DNA of 64,000 nt, from contig JAFMOC010000006.1 in the NCBI GenBank assembly GCA_019802505.1, positions 1-64,000 of the forward strand, read 5' to 3'. Below, one piece after another: positions 55,562 through 64,000 of this stretch. Every line of letters begins with the position of its first letter. Positions within the stretch are counted from its first letter, which is position 1. Source of the DNA: Corydoras sp. C115 (lineage: Eukaryota > Chordata > Actinopteri > Siluriformes > Callichthyidae). The position numbers and the translations under genes were made by a program. The notes below the pieces were generated by a model. That model saw only the letters and a list, made by a program, of their open reading frames with translations. It was not told where the DNA came from and did no database searches.

Positions 55562-56465
55562 CATTTGGGTTATTTTCTGATTGCGTCTGGTTTACTTGTT
55601 CAAATGATCAGTTAAGTACGACAAGGATATGAAAATATTAGATGCTTAAAAAATACAACCTTAAACCTCCCTTAATGCATTATTAGGCAATTTTAGGCAG
55701 AATTGCATGTTGCATTCCATTACTGGACCCTACATCGCCCTCAAGTGCTGAGTGACACATAACCTTGCCCTATCACCACCCTCAGTGGTCTATCAGTTGA
55801 GATCAACTTGATTGACGTTGATTTTTGGGCTTAACAGCTCTGGATAACCTCACTGTGACTGTTAAACTGAGATGAGGACATATAAATTAGAGCAGTCTGG
55901 CCATCAGCATCTCGATCATCTAAACATGATTGGAGAGCATTAAGGCAGGACGTTGTTACGTTTGCTTAAATTCTGTGGTCTTTGTTTCTTCCAAAATGGG
56001 AGTTGATTCTTAAATTAGTGGCTCATATGGAATTTGAAGTTGTGTATGCATCTGAGTTGCTGATGCATTTTTGCTTTCATCTTTAGGTGATCTGTGAGTC
56101 TAGGTATTATGGTATGATGTCACTTTGCCTTGAGCGTAAATTCCATGTATATTATTATGAGCTGAGTGCAGAAATGGGAGAGTTGTAACCAAGGTGGAGT
56201 ACAAGAAAGTGTTCACCCTGTCAATCAGAGATCAATCTACAAGAGGCCATAGCATTTATAAGTGGTGTTAAGGAAGGGCATAAATGGCTGTGATTTTAGA
56301 AAGAGATAAAAATGCCTGCAGTAACCAACTGTGTGTGTCTGTGAGCTCATGTTTACCACAAGGAGAAAGGACTACTTCCCTCTTTTCATCGCCATAATGG
56401 ATGTTGCATAAGTGCCAGCTTTTAAAGTTCAGCAGCTGGTTCATTCTAAGGTAGCAATCGGCTTT
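55562..56465. other. Unassigned DNA
   Basis: Repeat-poor, no exon recognised. The part at about 56080-56330 looks single-copy. Confidence 0.4.
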
Positions 56466-56469
56466 ATTA

Positions 56470-56800
56470 AAAATTCATTCATTCATTATCATCAGCTTTT
56501 TCCTCCACTAAAGTCGCAGGAGGGTCCCCATGCCCATCCAGGGGAGAACATTTCGGGTGCTGGGCAGATACACCCAGAACTGGATGCCAGACTATCACTG
56601 GGCACACTCACTCCCACAGATGGACACAAACTATATAGGACAATTTAGAGCATTAAAGTGACCTTGAATCCATGTTTTTGGACTGTGGGAGGAAACCGGA
56701 GAACCTGGAGGAAACCCACGTGTACACAGAGAGAAAATTCAAACGCCAACCAGATTGAGATTCCTGGAATCCCCAAATGCTGAGAGATAAACATGCTTAC
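56470..56800 (-). mobile_element. V-SINE, reverse member of an inverted pair
   Basis: Tail ATTCATTCATTCATTATCAT through core to GAGATTCCTGGAATCCCC and GATAAACATGCTTACC. Confidence 0.9.
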
Positions 56801-56848
56801 CATGTTCTCCCCATGTCCATGTGTTGAATGCTCTAAATTGCCCCATAA

Positions 56849-56879
<31 letters not shown>

Positions 56880-56951
56880 ATGAGTGAGTGTTCCCAGTGA
56901 TAGATTGGCACTCTGTTCTGCATCTGAAACATTCTCCCCTGGGAGCATGAG

Positions 56952-56953
<2 letters not shown>
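56801..56953 (+). mobile_element. V-SINE fragment, plus member
   Basis: ATGTTCTCCCCATGTCCATG, then ATGCTCTAAATTGCCCC, (TG)n, GATAGATTGGCACTCTG and ACATTCTCCCCTGGGAGC. Continues into (AT)n. Confidence 0.88.

Positions 56954-57011
<58 letters not shown>
56954..57011. repeat. (AT)n microsatellite
   Basis: Alternating AT directly after the V-SINE fragment. Confidence 0.95.
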
Positions 57012-57014
<3 letters not shown>

Positions 57015-58060
57015 TTAGAATCAGTAAAGGCTTAAGTTGTACATTCAAACCATATATGGTTTATTTAAATGACAAAATCTATTTTGTCATATTTTTAATA
57101 ATGATATTAAAGAGGTGAAAGTACCCACTATGCAGCTTGATCTAAATATATTTCTTAAAACTTCTGCAATGCAAACATACTCCCAAATAGAGACATAGAA
57201 CAGTTCTATGAACTCCAAAACAAAAAAAAAATTATGGTCTTGGCGGATGACTAAGTGCTCTTAATAACCTTAGCAGTGAGTTTACAGAATAGCAAACACA
57301 CATGTGATATGTAAGATTATGTTGGTTTGGATTCCGAGTCCGTGCCCTTTTAACAAGAACACACGAGAAGTACTTAAATATAACTCTCTCTTGTGGAAAA
57401 CTGTCCACCTGCTGAACATGGGTGTTAAGTTTTCAAAAGAAAGAGCGAAAGAGTCCGACAAGGAAGGCCCATAAGCCGTTTCCCTTCTAAAAAGCCTCGA
57501 AATAAAAAAATGATGAGCGTGCTGCTTTGCCAACCTCGGGCATCTCTGAATTAAACATGGACGACAAGTAAAAAAGTTGAGCTGCTGCTTTCCACAATCC
57601 CCCAGCCTGTCTGTTATTAAAATATGCAATGACCCACACTGCATATAAAAATGATATCATGAACATAGCGTTACTGAGTTAATGTTCTGATTTAATGTTG
57701 TGTGCTGTGCTGTGCACCCGTTGCGCTAAGAGCACACTTTTAATATGATGCAAGGCCCATCTGTTTCACACACTCTTGTGAATAGAATAGTTTTTACTGC
57801 ATTTCTTCAAAATTGTAAAGTTTATGAACTGAGTTAAATAAGCTATTTGAAGCTGTCTGGGTGTGTATGAAGAAGCTTTAGTTTGGGGTAAATTCAGAAA
57901 CTAAACTACACTTGCACACAAAATGACTGTCTTAAGGAAAACTTCATTCAATAACACTATCAAATCAAATGAATCACATGCGTAGACATACACGGTACAG
58001 CCAGCAGTGAAGTTCTTTTTAAACATCTCCACATCTCCACACAAGTCAAAAATGGGAATT
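57015..58060. other. Unassigned DNA
   Basis: No repeat family. A 120-codon minus frame at 57282-57644 shows no family signature. The part at 57440-57650 looks single-copy. Confidence 0.4.
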
Positions 58061-58062
58061 AC

Positions 58063-58070
58063 AAAAAAAA

Positions 58071-58119
<49 letters not shown>

Positions 58120-58121
58120 TT
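58063..58121. repeat. A26(TA)nT11 palindromic tract
   Basis: A run, TA block, T run: self-complementary around its centre. Confidence 0.95.
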
Positions 58122-58134
58122 ACAATATGCGAAG

Positions 58135-58345
58135 TTAAAAAAGAGAAACTATACAGCATACAACTATGGCACTGTAAGGATAAAATTAAAAAATTGTTTA
58201 TAACTTAGAATTAAAGTGTTAATAGTGCATCTGTGTGCAACTAATGCAGTGCAGAGTTTAAAAAATTGTTTGTGTTATGAAAGTGTTCAGAGTCCGAATA
58301 CCCATTGGGAACTCTTCCTCATCCTCTCCGTGTTTGCCTTCAGGG
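58135..58345 (-). mobile_element. L2/CR1-type LINE 3' end, reverse
   Basis: The reverse strand reads CTGAAGGCAAACACGGAGAG, GATGAGGAAGAGTTCCCAAT and GGGTATTCGGACTCTG, the same ORF2 C-terminal region seen at 40795-41131, then CTCTGCACTGCATTAGTTGC. Decayed; no open frame. Confidence 0.78.
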
Positions 58346-58349
58346 AATT

Positions 58350-59780
58350 AAAATGCCGTCCTCTGGCAAGAGCATGAAATATCATTTATCATTTTCACAG
58401 AAAAATGTCTAATAAAGAAGATATCATCAATACAGAAATTAGGTATCCTGGTTCTACTTTTGTATAAAAAACAAACAAACAAACAAACAAACAAAAACGA
58501 GGCACATTACATTGTATCATTAGACACTGCTTTAATTATTGATTTAACATGTAATGAGAGAAGCAAGTTCAAAAAAGATTTAGAAAGAAACATAAAAGCT
58601 CTTGCAGGCAAGAACCCATTACATTTGGACCCTTTTTTGTCTCCTGCAGGACTAAGAAACATTCGAATGGTCCATGATTATTTATTAAAAGGCCACTTAT
58701 GCTATTTATAGATCTAGTGTTGTGGGTGAAAAAAAAATAGTTGACCACACCCAAACTGTTGCAACAACTTTTTTTTGGAAAGTGTTAATAATAAGTACTT
58801 GATGGTTGGGGTCATGGCACAGTGTCATGATGCAGCACCTATGGCGCAATAAGGGTTGAGAACCTTGCTCAAGGACCCACATTGGCAACTTATAGGCTTG
58901 GAAGTGTGTATTTATGGTGCGATTATACCCATTTATGCCAGATAGCATATACACTTTAGATAAAGCTTGTAGGGCAGACATATACTGTATGTATTTGTTA
59001 AACAATAAGGTCTGGGTACAGAAAAAAAAAACACTTTTACATAAATTTTACATATGAATTAACTTACTTGATATAAAACTAGGTTATTTAAAGCAGATGG
59101 GCACATGCTGTAGAATTTTTTATATGAAATCTACAATTATATATAAAAACATGCTTAGAAAAGTAACTGTTTAGACATATAACTATCAGTGTGAGTTCAA
59201 ACTGGAGTCAGAGGCATCACTGCTTCCTTTTACTGTCTTTGATAGGATGAGAGTTGGTGGCCTAGGGGAATTAAATAATGCATCTCTACTCTCTAGCATT
59301 TGGAGCTCATGCCTTAGTTTAACCAGTACATGACCTCAGCACTTCGAACTCTAAATCATGGGCCAGGTTGGGAAAAAGCAAACGCTTTAAAACATTAATC
59401 AATTCCCTTGCTGGAAATTTTTGTAGCAAAGTAGAGACTATTTTAAAGGGGAATAATCAAATGTATATATCCTTTCATTAATTATTGGTACCATAAAAAG
59501 TCAATTTTATCATAAACATTTACCAGTTTGGTTGAGTGTCCACACATTGTAGGCCTGTTGTCTCTGCTCCTCTTATTGTCTATACAAATCAATATCTAAT
59601 CATGTGATTAGTTTCATTAATAATGCCGTAGACCAGTAGTTCTTAAACGTTTCTGACCAAATACCCATTATCAAACCAAAACATTTAAATACCACCTATG
59701 TTTTTCGTCACGGAACGACATATGGCACATCAATTGGGAGTGAGTGTGTATTAAACCTCTTTTCAGTGACAATAATACAC
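58350..59780. other. Unassigned DNA with minor repeats
   Basis: (AAAC)n at about 58466-58495. A weak reverse tRNA-SINE trace (ACCTTGCTCAAGGACCCACA) at about 58850-58890. No exon recognised. Confidence 0.45.
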
Positions 59781-59786
59781 AACCTG

Positions 59787-59888
59787 GGTGACATGGTGGC
59801 TTAGTGGTTAGCACCCAATCTTGGTGGAGTTGCCATGTTCTCCCTGCGTACGTGTGGGTTAAATTGAAGTGTGTATGCGTTTGTGTGT
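59787..59888 (+). mobile_element. V-SINE, heavily deleted
   Basis: GGGTGACATGGTGGCTTAGT, then directly CCCAATCTTGGTGG and a short core, ending in TG-rich sequence. Confidence 0.85.
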
Positions 59889-60238
59889 GGGCGGCACGGT
59901 GGCTTAGTGGTTAGCACGCTTGCCGCGCAGCGCTAGGGATTCCCGGTTCGAATCCCCATCTGGATGGAGTTTCCATGTTCTCCCAGTGTCTGCGTGGGTT
60001 TCCACCGTGTTCTCCGGTTTCCTCCCACAGTCCAAAAACATGATTCAAGTCAATTGAGTTCTCCAAATTGCCCCATATAGAGTGTGTATGTGTGAGTGAG
60101 TGTGTGCCCAGAGGTAGATTGGCGCTCTGTCCTGGCCAGTGCCCGAAACGTTCTCCCCTGGATGGGCATGGGGAACCCCCGCGACCCTAATATAGGATAA
60201 AGCGGAAGATAATGTATCGATGGATGGATGGATGAATG
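59889..60238 (+). mobile_element. V-SINE, full length
   Basis: GGGCGGCACGGTGGCTTAGT to a GGATGGATGGATGAATG tail. GTGTGTATGCGTTTGTGTGT before and GTGTGTATGTGTTTGTGTGT after are a near-perfect flanking repeat. Confidence 0.95.
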
Positions 60239-60268
60239 CTCCATATAAAGTGTGTATGTGTTTGTGTG

Positions 60269-60645
60269 TGGGCGGCATGTTGGCTTAGTGGTTAGCACGC
60301 TCGCCTCTCAGCGCTGGGGATTCCCTGTTCGAATCCCAATCTAGTTGGAGTTTCCATGTTCTCCCTGTGTCTGTGTGGGTTTTCTCCGGGTTCTCCGGTT
60401 TCCTCCCACAGTCCAAAAACATGGATGAAGGTCAATTAAATTCTCCAAATTACCCCATACAGTTTGTGTGTATGTCTGTTAGAGTGAGTGTGTGCCCCAG
60501 TGATAGATTGCTGCCCTGTCCTGGGTGTATCTGCCCAGCGCCCGAAACGTTCTCCCCTGGATGGGCATGGGGAACCCCCCCCCCCCCCCCCGCGACCCTA
60601 GTAGAGGATAATGTGGAAGATAATGGATGGATGGATGGATGGATG
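60269..60645 (+). mobile_element. V-SINE, full length, C16 tract
   Basis: GGGCGGCATGTTGGCTTAGT to (GGAT)n, with the longest C run (about 16) in the window at about 60576-60591. Confidence 0.95.
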
Positions 60646-60703
60646 TGTTTGTGTCTGCCCAGCGACTGTTCTGGATAACTGCCCAGTGCTCGAAACGTTC
60701 TCC
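60646..60703 (+). mobile_element. V-SINE 3' scrap
   Basis: GTCTGCCCAGCGACTGTTCT, then CCAGTGCTCGAAACGTTCTC; cut off at CTCTGCAGG, where a reverse copy starts. Confidence 0.8.
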
Positions 60704-60920
60704 TCTGCAGGGCACCGATCTATCAATGGGCACACTCACTCGTTTAGACACACACACATAAAAACACACTATTGAGCATTCAATTTACATTCAAGCATTC
60801 AATTTTGGACTGTGGGTGGAAACTGAAGAATCCAGAAGAAACTCACATGCACATTGAATTTGAAGCTGGATCCCCAGCGCTGGGAGGAGAATTGCTAACC
60901 ACTAAGCCACCGTGCCGCCC
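60704..60920 (-). mobile_element. V-SINE, partial reverse copy
   Basis: Reverse GGGCACCGATCTATCAATGG through a shortened core to CCACTAAGCCACCGTGCCGC. Confidence 0.9.
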
Positions 60921-60924
60921 AAGT

Positions 60925-61475
60925 ACTCTCTTATCTCACTTTTCACTCAGTGAGCAGTGGAATATTCTCAAGCACCATTGTTACTGCAATAAAGCCATGT
61001 AGAAAAACAAATGATCAATATTTTAACATGATTTCTTTTACTTAAACAAGAACAATAAATTTAGGGGAGCTTACTTACACACATCACATTTCTCAATTAT
61101 TTAAACTGCACCTGTGTGGTTCCATCGCCTGTGCTTATCTATCAAAAAGTCTGGCAAAGTATTTTGCCTAATTTCCAGACTGCTCTTTCCCCTTTGCAAA
61201 ATCCTCTGCTGCCCCAGCCATCTGCTATGCTCCATTCTGCTGTCATAAATGAAATGTCTCAAATAAAATCTGTAATAGGGGAGGGGATAGAGCACATCAT
61301 GCACCTGTTCTACAGAATATGAAAGACAGCTCAGTCTTGATGGGTGCTCAGAGGTCTGTGGGAGTGGTGGGAGTAGGAGAAGGAGGGAGCTGTAAAAAAA
61401 ATGGTATGAGTCTGTCAAAATGACTACACCATGTACCCGCAATTTCAGGACCACAATTCTAGGACGTTATGTGTC
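60925..61475. other. Unassigned DNA
   Basis: No repeat family. A 117-codon minus frame (61101-61454) has no domain signature. Confidence 0.4.
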
Positions 61476-61479
61476 TGGC

Positions 61480-62115
61480 TCCTGGCATGTTGTTTAGCAC
61501 GTTGCAGCGCATCTCAGGATCCACATTCAAATCCCAAATGTTCTCCCCGTGCTCGCATGGGCACAGTTCGACAACTTTTTATTTATGTTATTTTACCTTA
61601 AAGGAATTTAAGGTGGAGCGGTATGGTGGCTTAGTGGTTAGCACGCTCGCCTCTCAGTGCTAGGGATTCCCGGTTCGAATCCCCATCTGGGTGGAGTTTC
61701 CATGTTCTCCCTGTGTCCGCGTGGGTTTCTTCCGGGTTCTCCAGTTTCCTCCCACAGTTCAAAAACATGGATCAAGTCAATTGAGTTCTCCAAATTGCCC
61801 CATATAGCGTGTGTTTGTGTGAGTGAGTGTGTGCCCAGCGATGGATTGGCATTCTGTCCTGGGTGTATCTGCCCAGCGCCCGAGACGTTCCCCCCTGGAT
61901 GGACATGGGGAACCCCCCCGCAACCCTAATAGAGGATAAAGCGGAAGATAATGGATGGATGTATGGAATTTAAGGTATAGTGAATTCTCTAAATTGCCCC
62001 ATATACTGTTTGTCTGTGTGAATGAGTGTGCCCAGCGAAATGTTCTCCCCTGGATGGGCATGGGAAACCCCACCGTGACCCTAGGAGAGAATTATGCAGA
62101 AGGTAATGAATGAAT
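61480..62115 (+). mobile_element. Old V-SINE split by a younger one
   Basis: Degenerate head/core at about 61480-61565 (GTTGTTTAGCACGTTGCAGC, AATGTTCTCCCCGTGC). It resumes at 61977 with GAATTCTCTAAATTGCCCCA and runs to a GAATGAATGC tail. Confidence 0.85.
61615..61964 (+). mobile_element. Inner V-SINE, full length, 12-bp duplication
   Basis: Complete, little diverged. The duplication GGAATTTAAGGT is at 61603-61614 and 61965-61976, inside the older copy. Confidence 0.96.
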
Positions 62116-62162
62116 GCTCTAAATTGCCCATTTTTTATTTACACTTTAAAAGTCATCCATCT

Positions 62163-62381
62163 GTGGTAGCTCACTGGTTAGGGTGTTAGGCTATCAGTTT
62201 GGATGTTGTGGGTTCAAATCCCAGGTCCAATAAAGTTACCAATGTGGGTCATTGAGCAAGCCTCTTAACCCTCATTGCTCCAGGGGGGCTGTGTCAACCC
62301 TGTCTTCTGACCCCAACCAATAAGTTGGAATAATTGGAAACTGCTTTGGATAAAAGCGCCGGCAAAATGACCTAATATCTT
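62163..62381 (+). mobile_element. tRNA-derived SINE
   Basis: GGTAGCTCACTGGTTAGGGT, GGTTCAAATCCCAGGTCC, CTTCTGACCCCAACC body insert and the tail GCTTTGGATAAAAGCG. Confidence 0.92.
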
Positions 62382-62384
62382 ATC

Positions 62385-63090
62385 TATTCTATGTGCTAAT
62401 TATCCACTTTGTTAGGTGCATGTGTTAAAAAACCATTGGGGTCCAAAATCTGCAGCGTCTTGTTCTGCAGCTAGGTTTGTTTCTTTAATGTGGTTAAAAT
62501 ATTATCTTAATGAAAAAAATAATGCATGTAGATCATTGAAATGTTTTATCACTGTATACAGAATACATTTTAAAAATGGTTTTTAAGCATAATCCACAGG
62601 TTGTTTAAGAATTTGTGGGGATACAAAGAAACAGCCACGTCACAAAATATGCAATCCTTTGGCAAAACCAAATTTCAAAGACAATAGAACAAGACAGAGT
62701 TTACAGGGAGTCAAACTGAAGGTTAATTGGAGTTGGAAAAATGTCAACCAGTCATACCAGTTCACCCATGAGAACTAACCAGCCCTGGGTAACAGAGAGC
62801 GGCAAGTTCCTGCACCACATGTTGGAATGGAGCTGTAATGGGCTGAGAATAGACTGCTGAAGTGAGTAAAGCTGACATATGTAGCTTTGTATTGCCGTAA
62901 GAGCACAAATCCGTTTGTGTGTATAGGTGTGTGTGTGCTCCCATATGTTTGTTTGTAGGCTTGAGGCTTTTTCTTCCATACACCCACATTGAGGACCAAC
63001 AAGCTTTGGCACAATTTTACAAATACCTTAATGGCTGTAATATATTTTTAATCTGCAGATAAAGAACCATAGCGGTATTGCTTGTATGTG
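62385..63090. other. Unassigned DNA
   Basis: Nothing recognised. Confidence 0.4.
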
Positions 63091-63096
63091 ATATGT

Positions 63097-63316
63097 GCAT
63101 GGTAGCTCAGGGGATAGAGCGATGGGCTAGCAAGGTGAACATTGTGGGTTCAAATCTCAGGTCCACCGAAGTTCCAAATGTAAGTCCTTGAGCAAGACCC
63201 TTAACTCTCATTGCTGCAACGGGGCTGTATCATCCCTGTGTTCTTACCCCAAACATCAAGTTGGAATACTTCTGAATCGCTTTGCATAAAAGAAAAGAGT
63301 CTGCTAACTAATGTAA
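63097..63316 (+). mobile_element. tRNA-derived SINE, diverged
   Basis: ATGGTAGCTCAGGGGATAGA, GGTTCAAATCTCAGGTCC, GTCCTTGAGCAAGACCCTTA, and the tail CGCTTTGCATAAAAG with GTCTGCTAACTAATG. An older copy than the one at 49914. Confidence 0.9.
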
Positions 63317-63319
63317 AAA

Positions 63320-64000
63320 AAAGATGTCTTTGATTTGTTTTGTTATTAGTTAATATTCAGTTTCATCAGTATGCCACATGTCTACATTATATGAAAGAAG
63401 TTTGTTCCGTGATGCACAATGTACGAGAATTGTGGGAAAGTCATTCAAGTGGCAGTACAGCAAAAAAGGAAAAGTAGTTCCATTGTTGTTTCTAAGAGTG
63501 CCACGCGGCAAGGGAAATAAAGAAATAAATAAATAACACTCATTTAGAAATAAAATTGGAAACGCAAGAGTATGGGGGGTGCTTGAGGAGAATGTTCACT
63601 TTTAAGGTTAATTGGAGCCAAAAGTGTCACATCAATCTAGCAGTTTACCAGGAGAAATTGGCCTGGCCTTTTGTTGAGAAATGGCAGAGATCACCACATG
63701 GGGTTTTTCTACAAGCCCTGGGTTGTTAAATTTGTAATGGGCTTACTGTGTCGCTGACCTGGTCTGGTCTGATGTATAATCCACTGTGGCTTAGGCAGGA
63801 CCAAGCTACCCTACAGATTGTATTAAATTCATATTTCAGGCCTCCCGGGCTGTGGTAACTGCTCTCTAGGATGGTGGTGCTTGTACGTTGTGCCCTGTGG
63901 GTTGAATAAAATAAGGAAGGTGAGCATTGTAGACTATTTGTAGGTCGGAATAAATAGCCGAGCGCAACAGTGGGGCTTGACAGTAAAAACCTTGACTTTA
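63320..64000. other. Unassigned DNA to window end
   Basis: A short (AAAT)n run near 63520; no exon or repeat family recognised. Confidence 0.4.

Noticed and set aside
57282..57644. 120-codon minus frame
   Set aside because: No recognisable domain, no splice or promoter context; length is within chance for AT-moderate DNA.
61101..61454. 117-codon minus frame
   Set aside because: No family signature; the Leu/Pro run comes from a purine-rich tract.

Overview
The window looks like ordinary euchromatin of a teleost fish, probably an otophysan (catfish/characin-like). This is inferred from repeat content: a very abundant tRNA-derived V-SINE related to zebrafish DANA/Mermaid, tRNA-SINEs with the typical fish tail containing GTCGCTTTGGATAAAAGCG, Rex1- and L2-type LINE ends, a Tc1-like transposon, a short TIR element, and dense CA/TA microsatellites. 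Nothing is bacterial or viral: there are no operons, CRISPR arrays or rRNA genes. Species cannot be named from sequence alone.

One protein-coding gene is supported: a LYSMD4-like gene on the minus strand. It has a non-coding first exon and promoter at about 51049-51230 (no TATA, two CCAAT boxes, a strong GTGAGT donor), a first coding exon at 48985-49247, and a last exon at 45225-45743 with a possible poly(A) signal at 45020-45025. The spliced protein is about 259 residues: an acidic N-terminus, one LysM domain split by the phase-0 intron, and one membrane segment near the C-terminus. Intron 2 carries a young full-length Tc1-like element (47236-48841) with TA duplications, 207-bp terminal inverted repeats that read as identical, and a DD34E transposase broken by one frameshift. 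Intron 1 carries a TIR element, a tRNA-SINE and a V-SINE.

The rest is intergenic or possibly intronic DNA of genes whose exons are not visible. About 55 full or partial V-SINE copies lie on both strands; many keep clean 10-18 bp target-site duplications, and several are inserted inside one another (1613-2351, 17265-17650, 26707-27318, 44331-44975, 59787-60920, 61480-62115). A roughly 1.1-kb unit holding a V-SINE inside a tRNA-SINE is repeated three times in tandem (20041-23397), and the same SINE junction appears without its left half at 13.5 kb. Other structures are a perfect 53-bp inverted repeat (12050-12197), a 0.7-kb trinucleotide array with a higher-order period (30775-31450), several palindromic compound microsatellites, and a V-SINE whose normal 3' tail is replaced by another family's tail (27779-28046).

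I found no convincing new biological system. The most informative material is the insertion history: linked subfamily differences in the V-SINE, tail exchange, a hypervariable C-tract inside the SINE, and SINE-in-SINE composites that were later duplicated. Almost all longer open frames are translated repeats.
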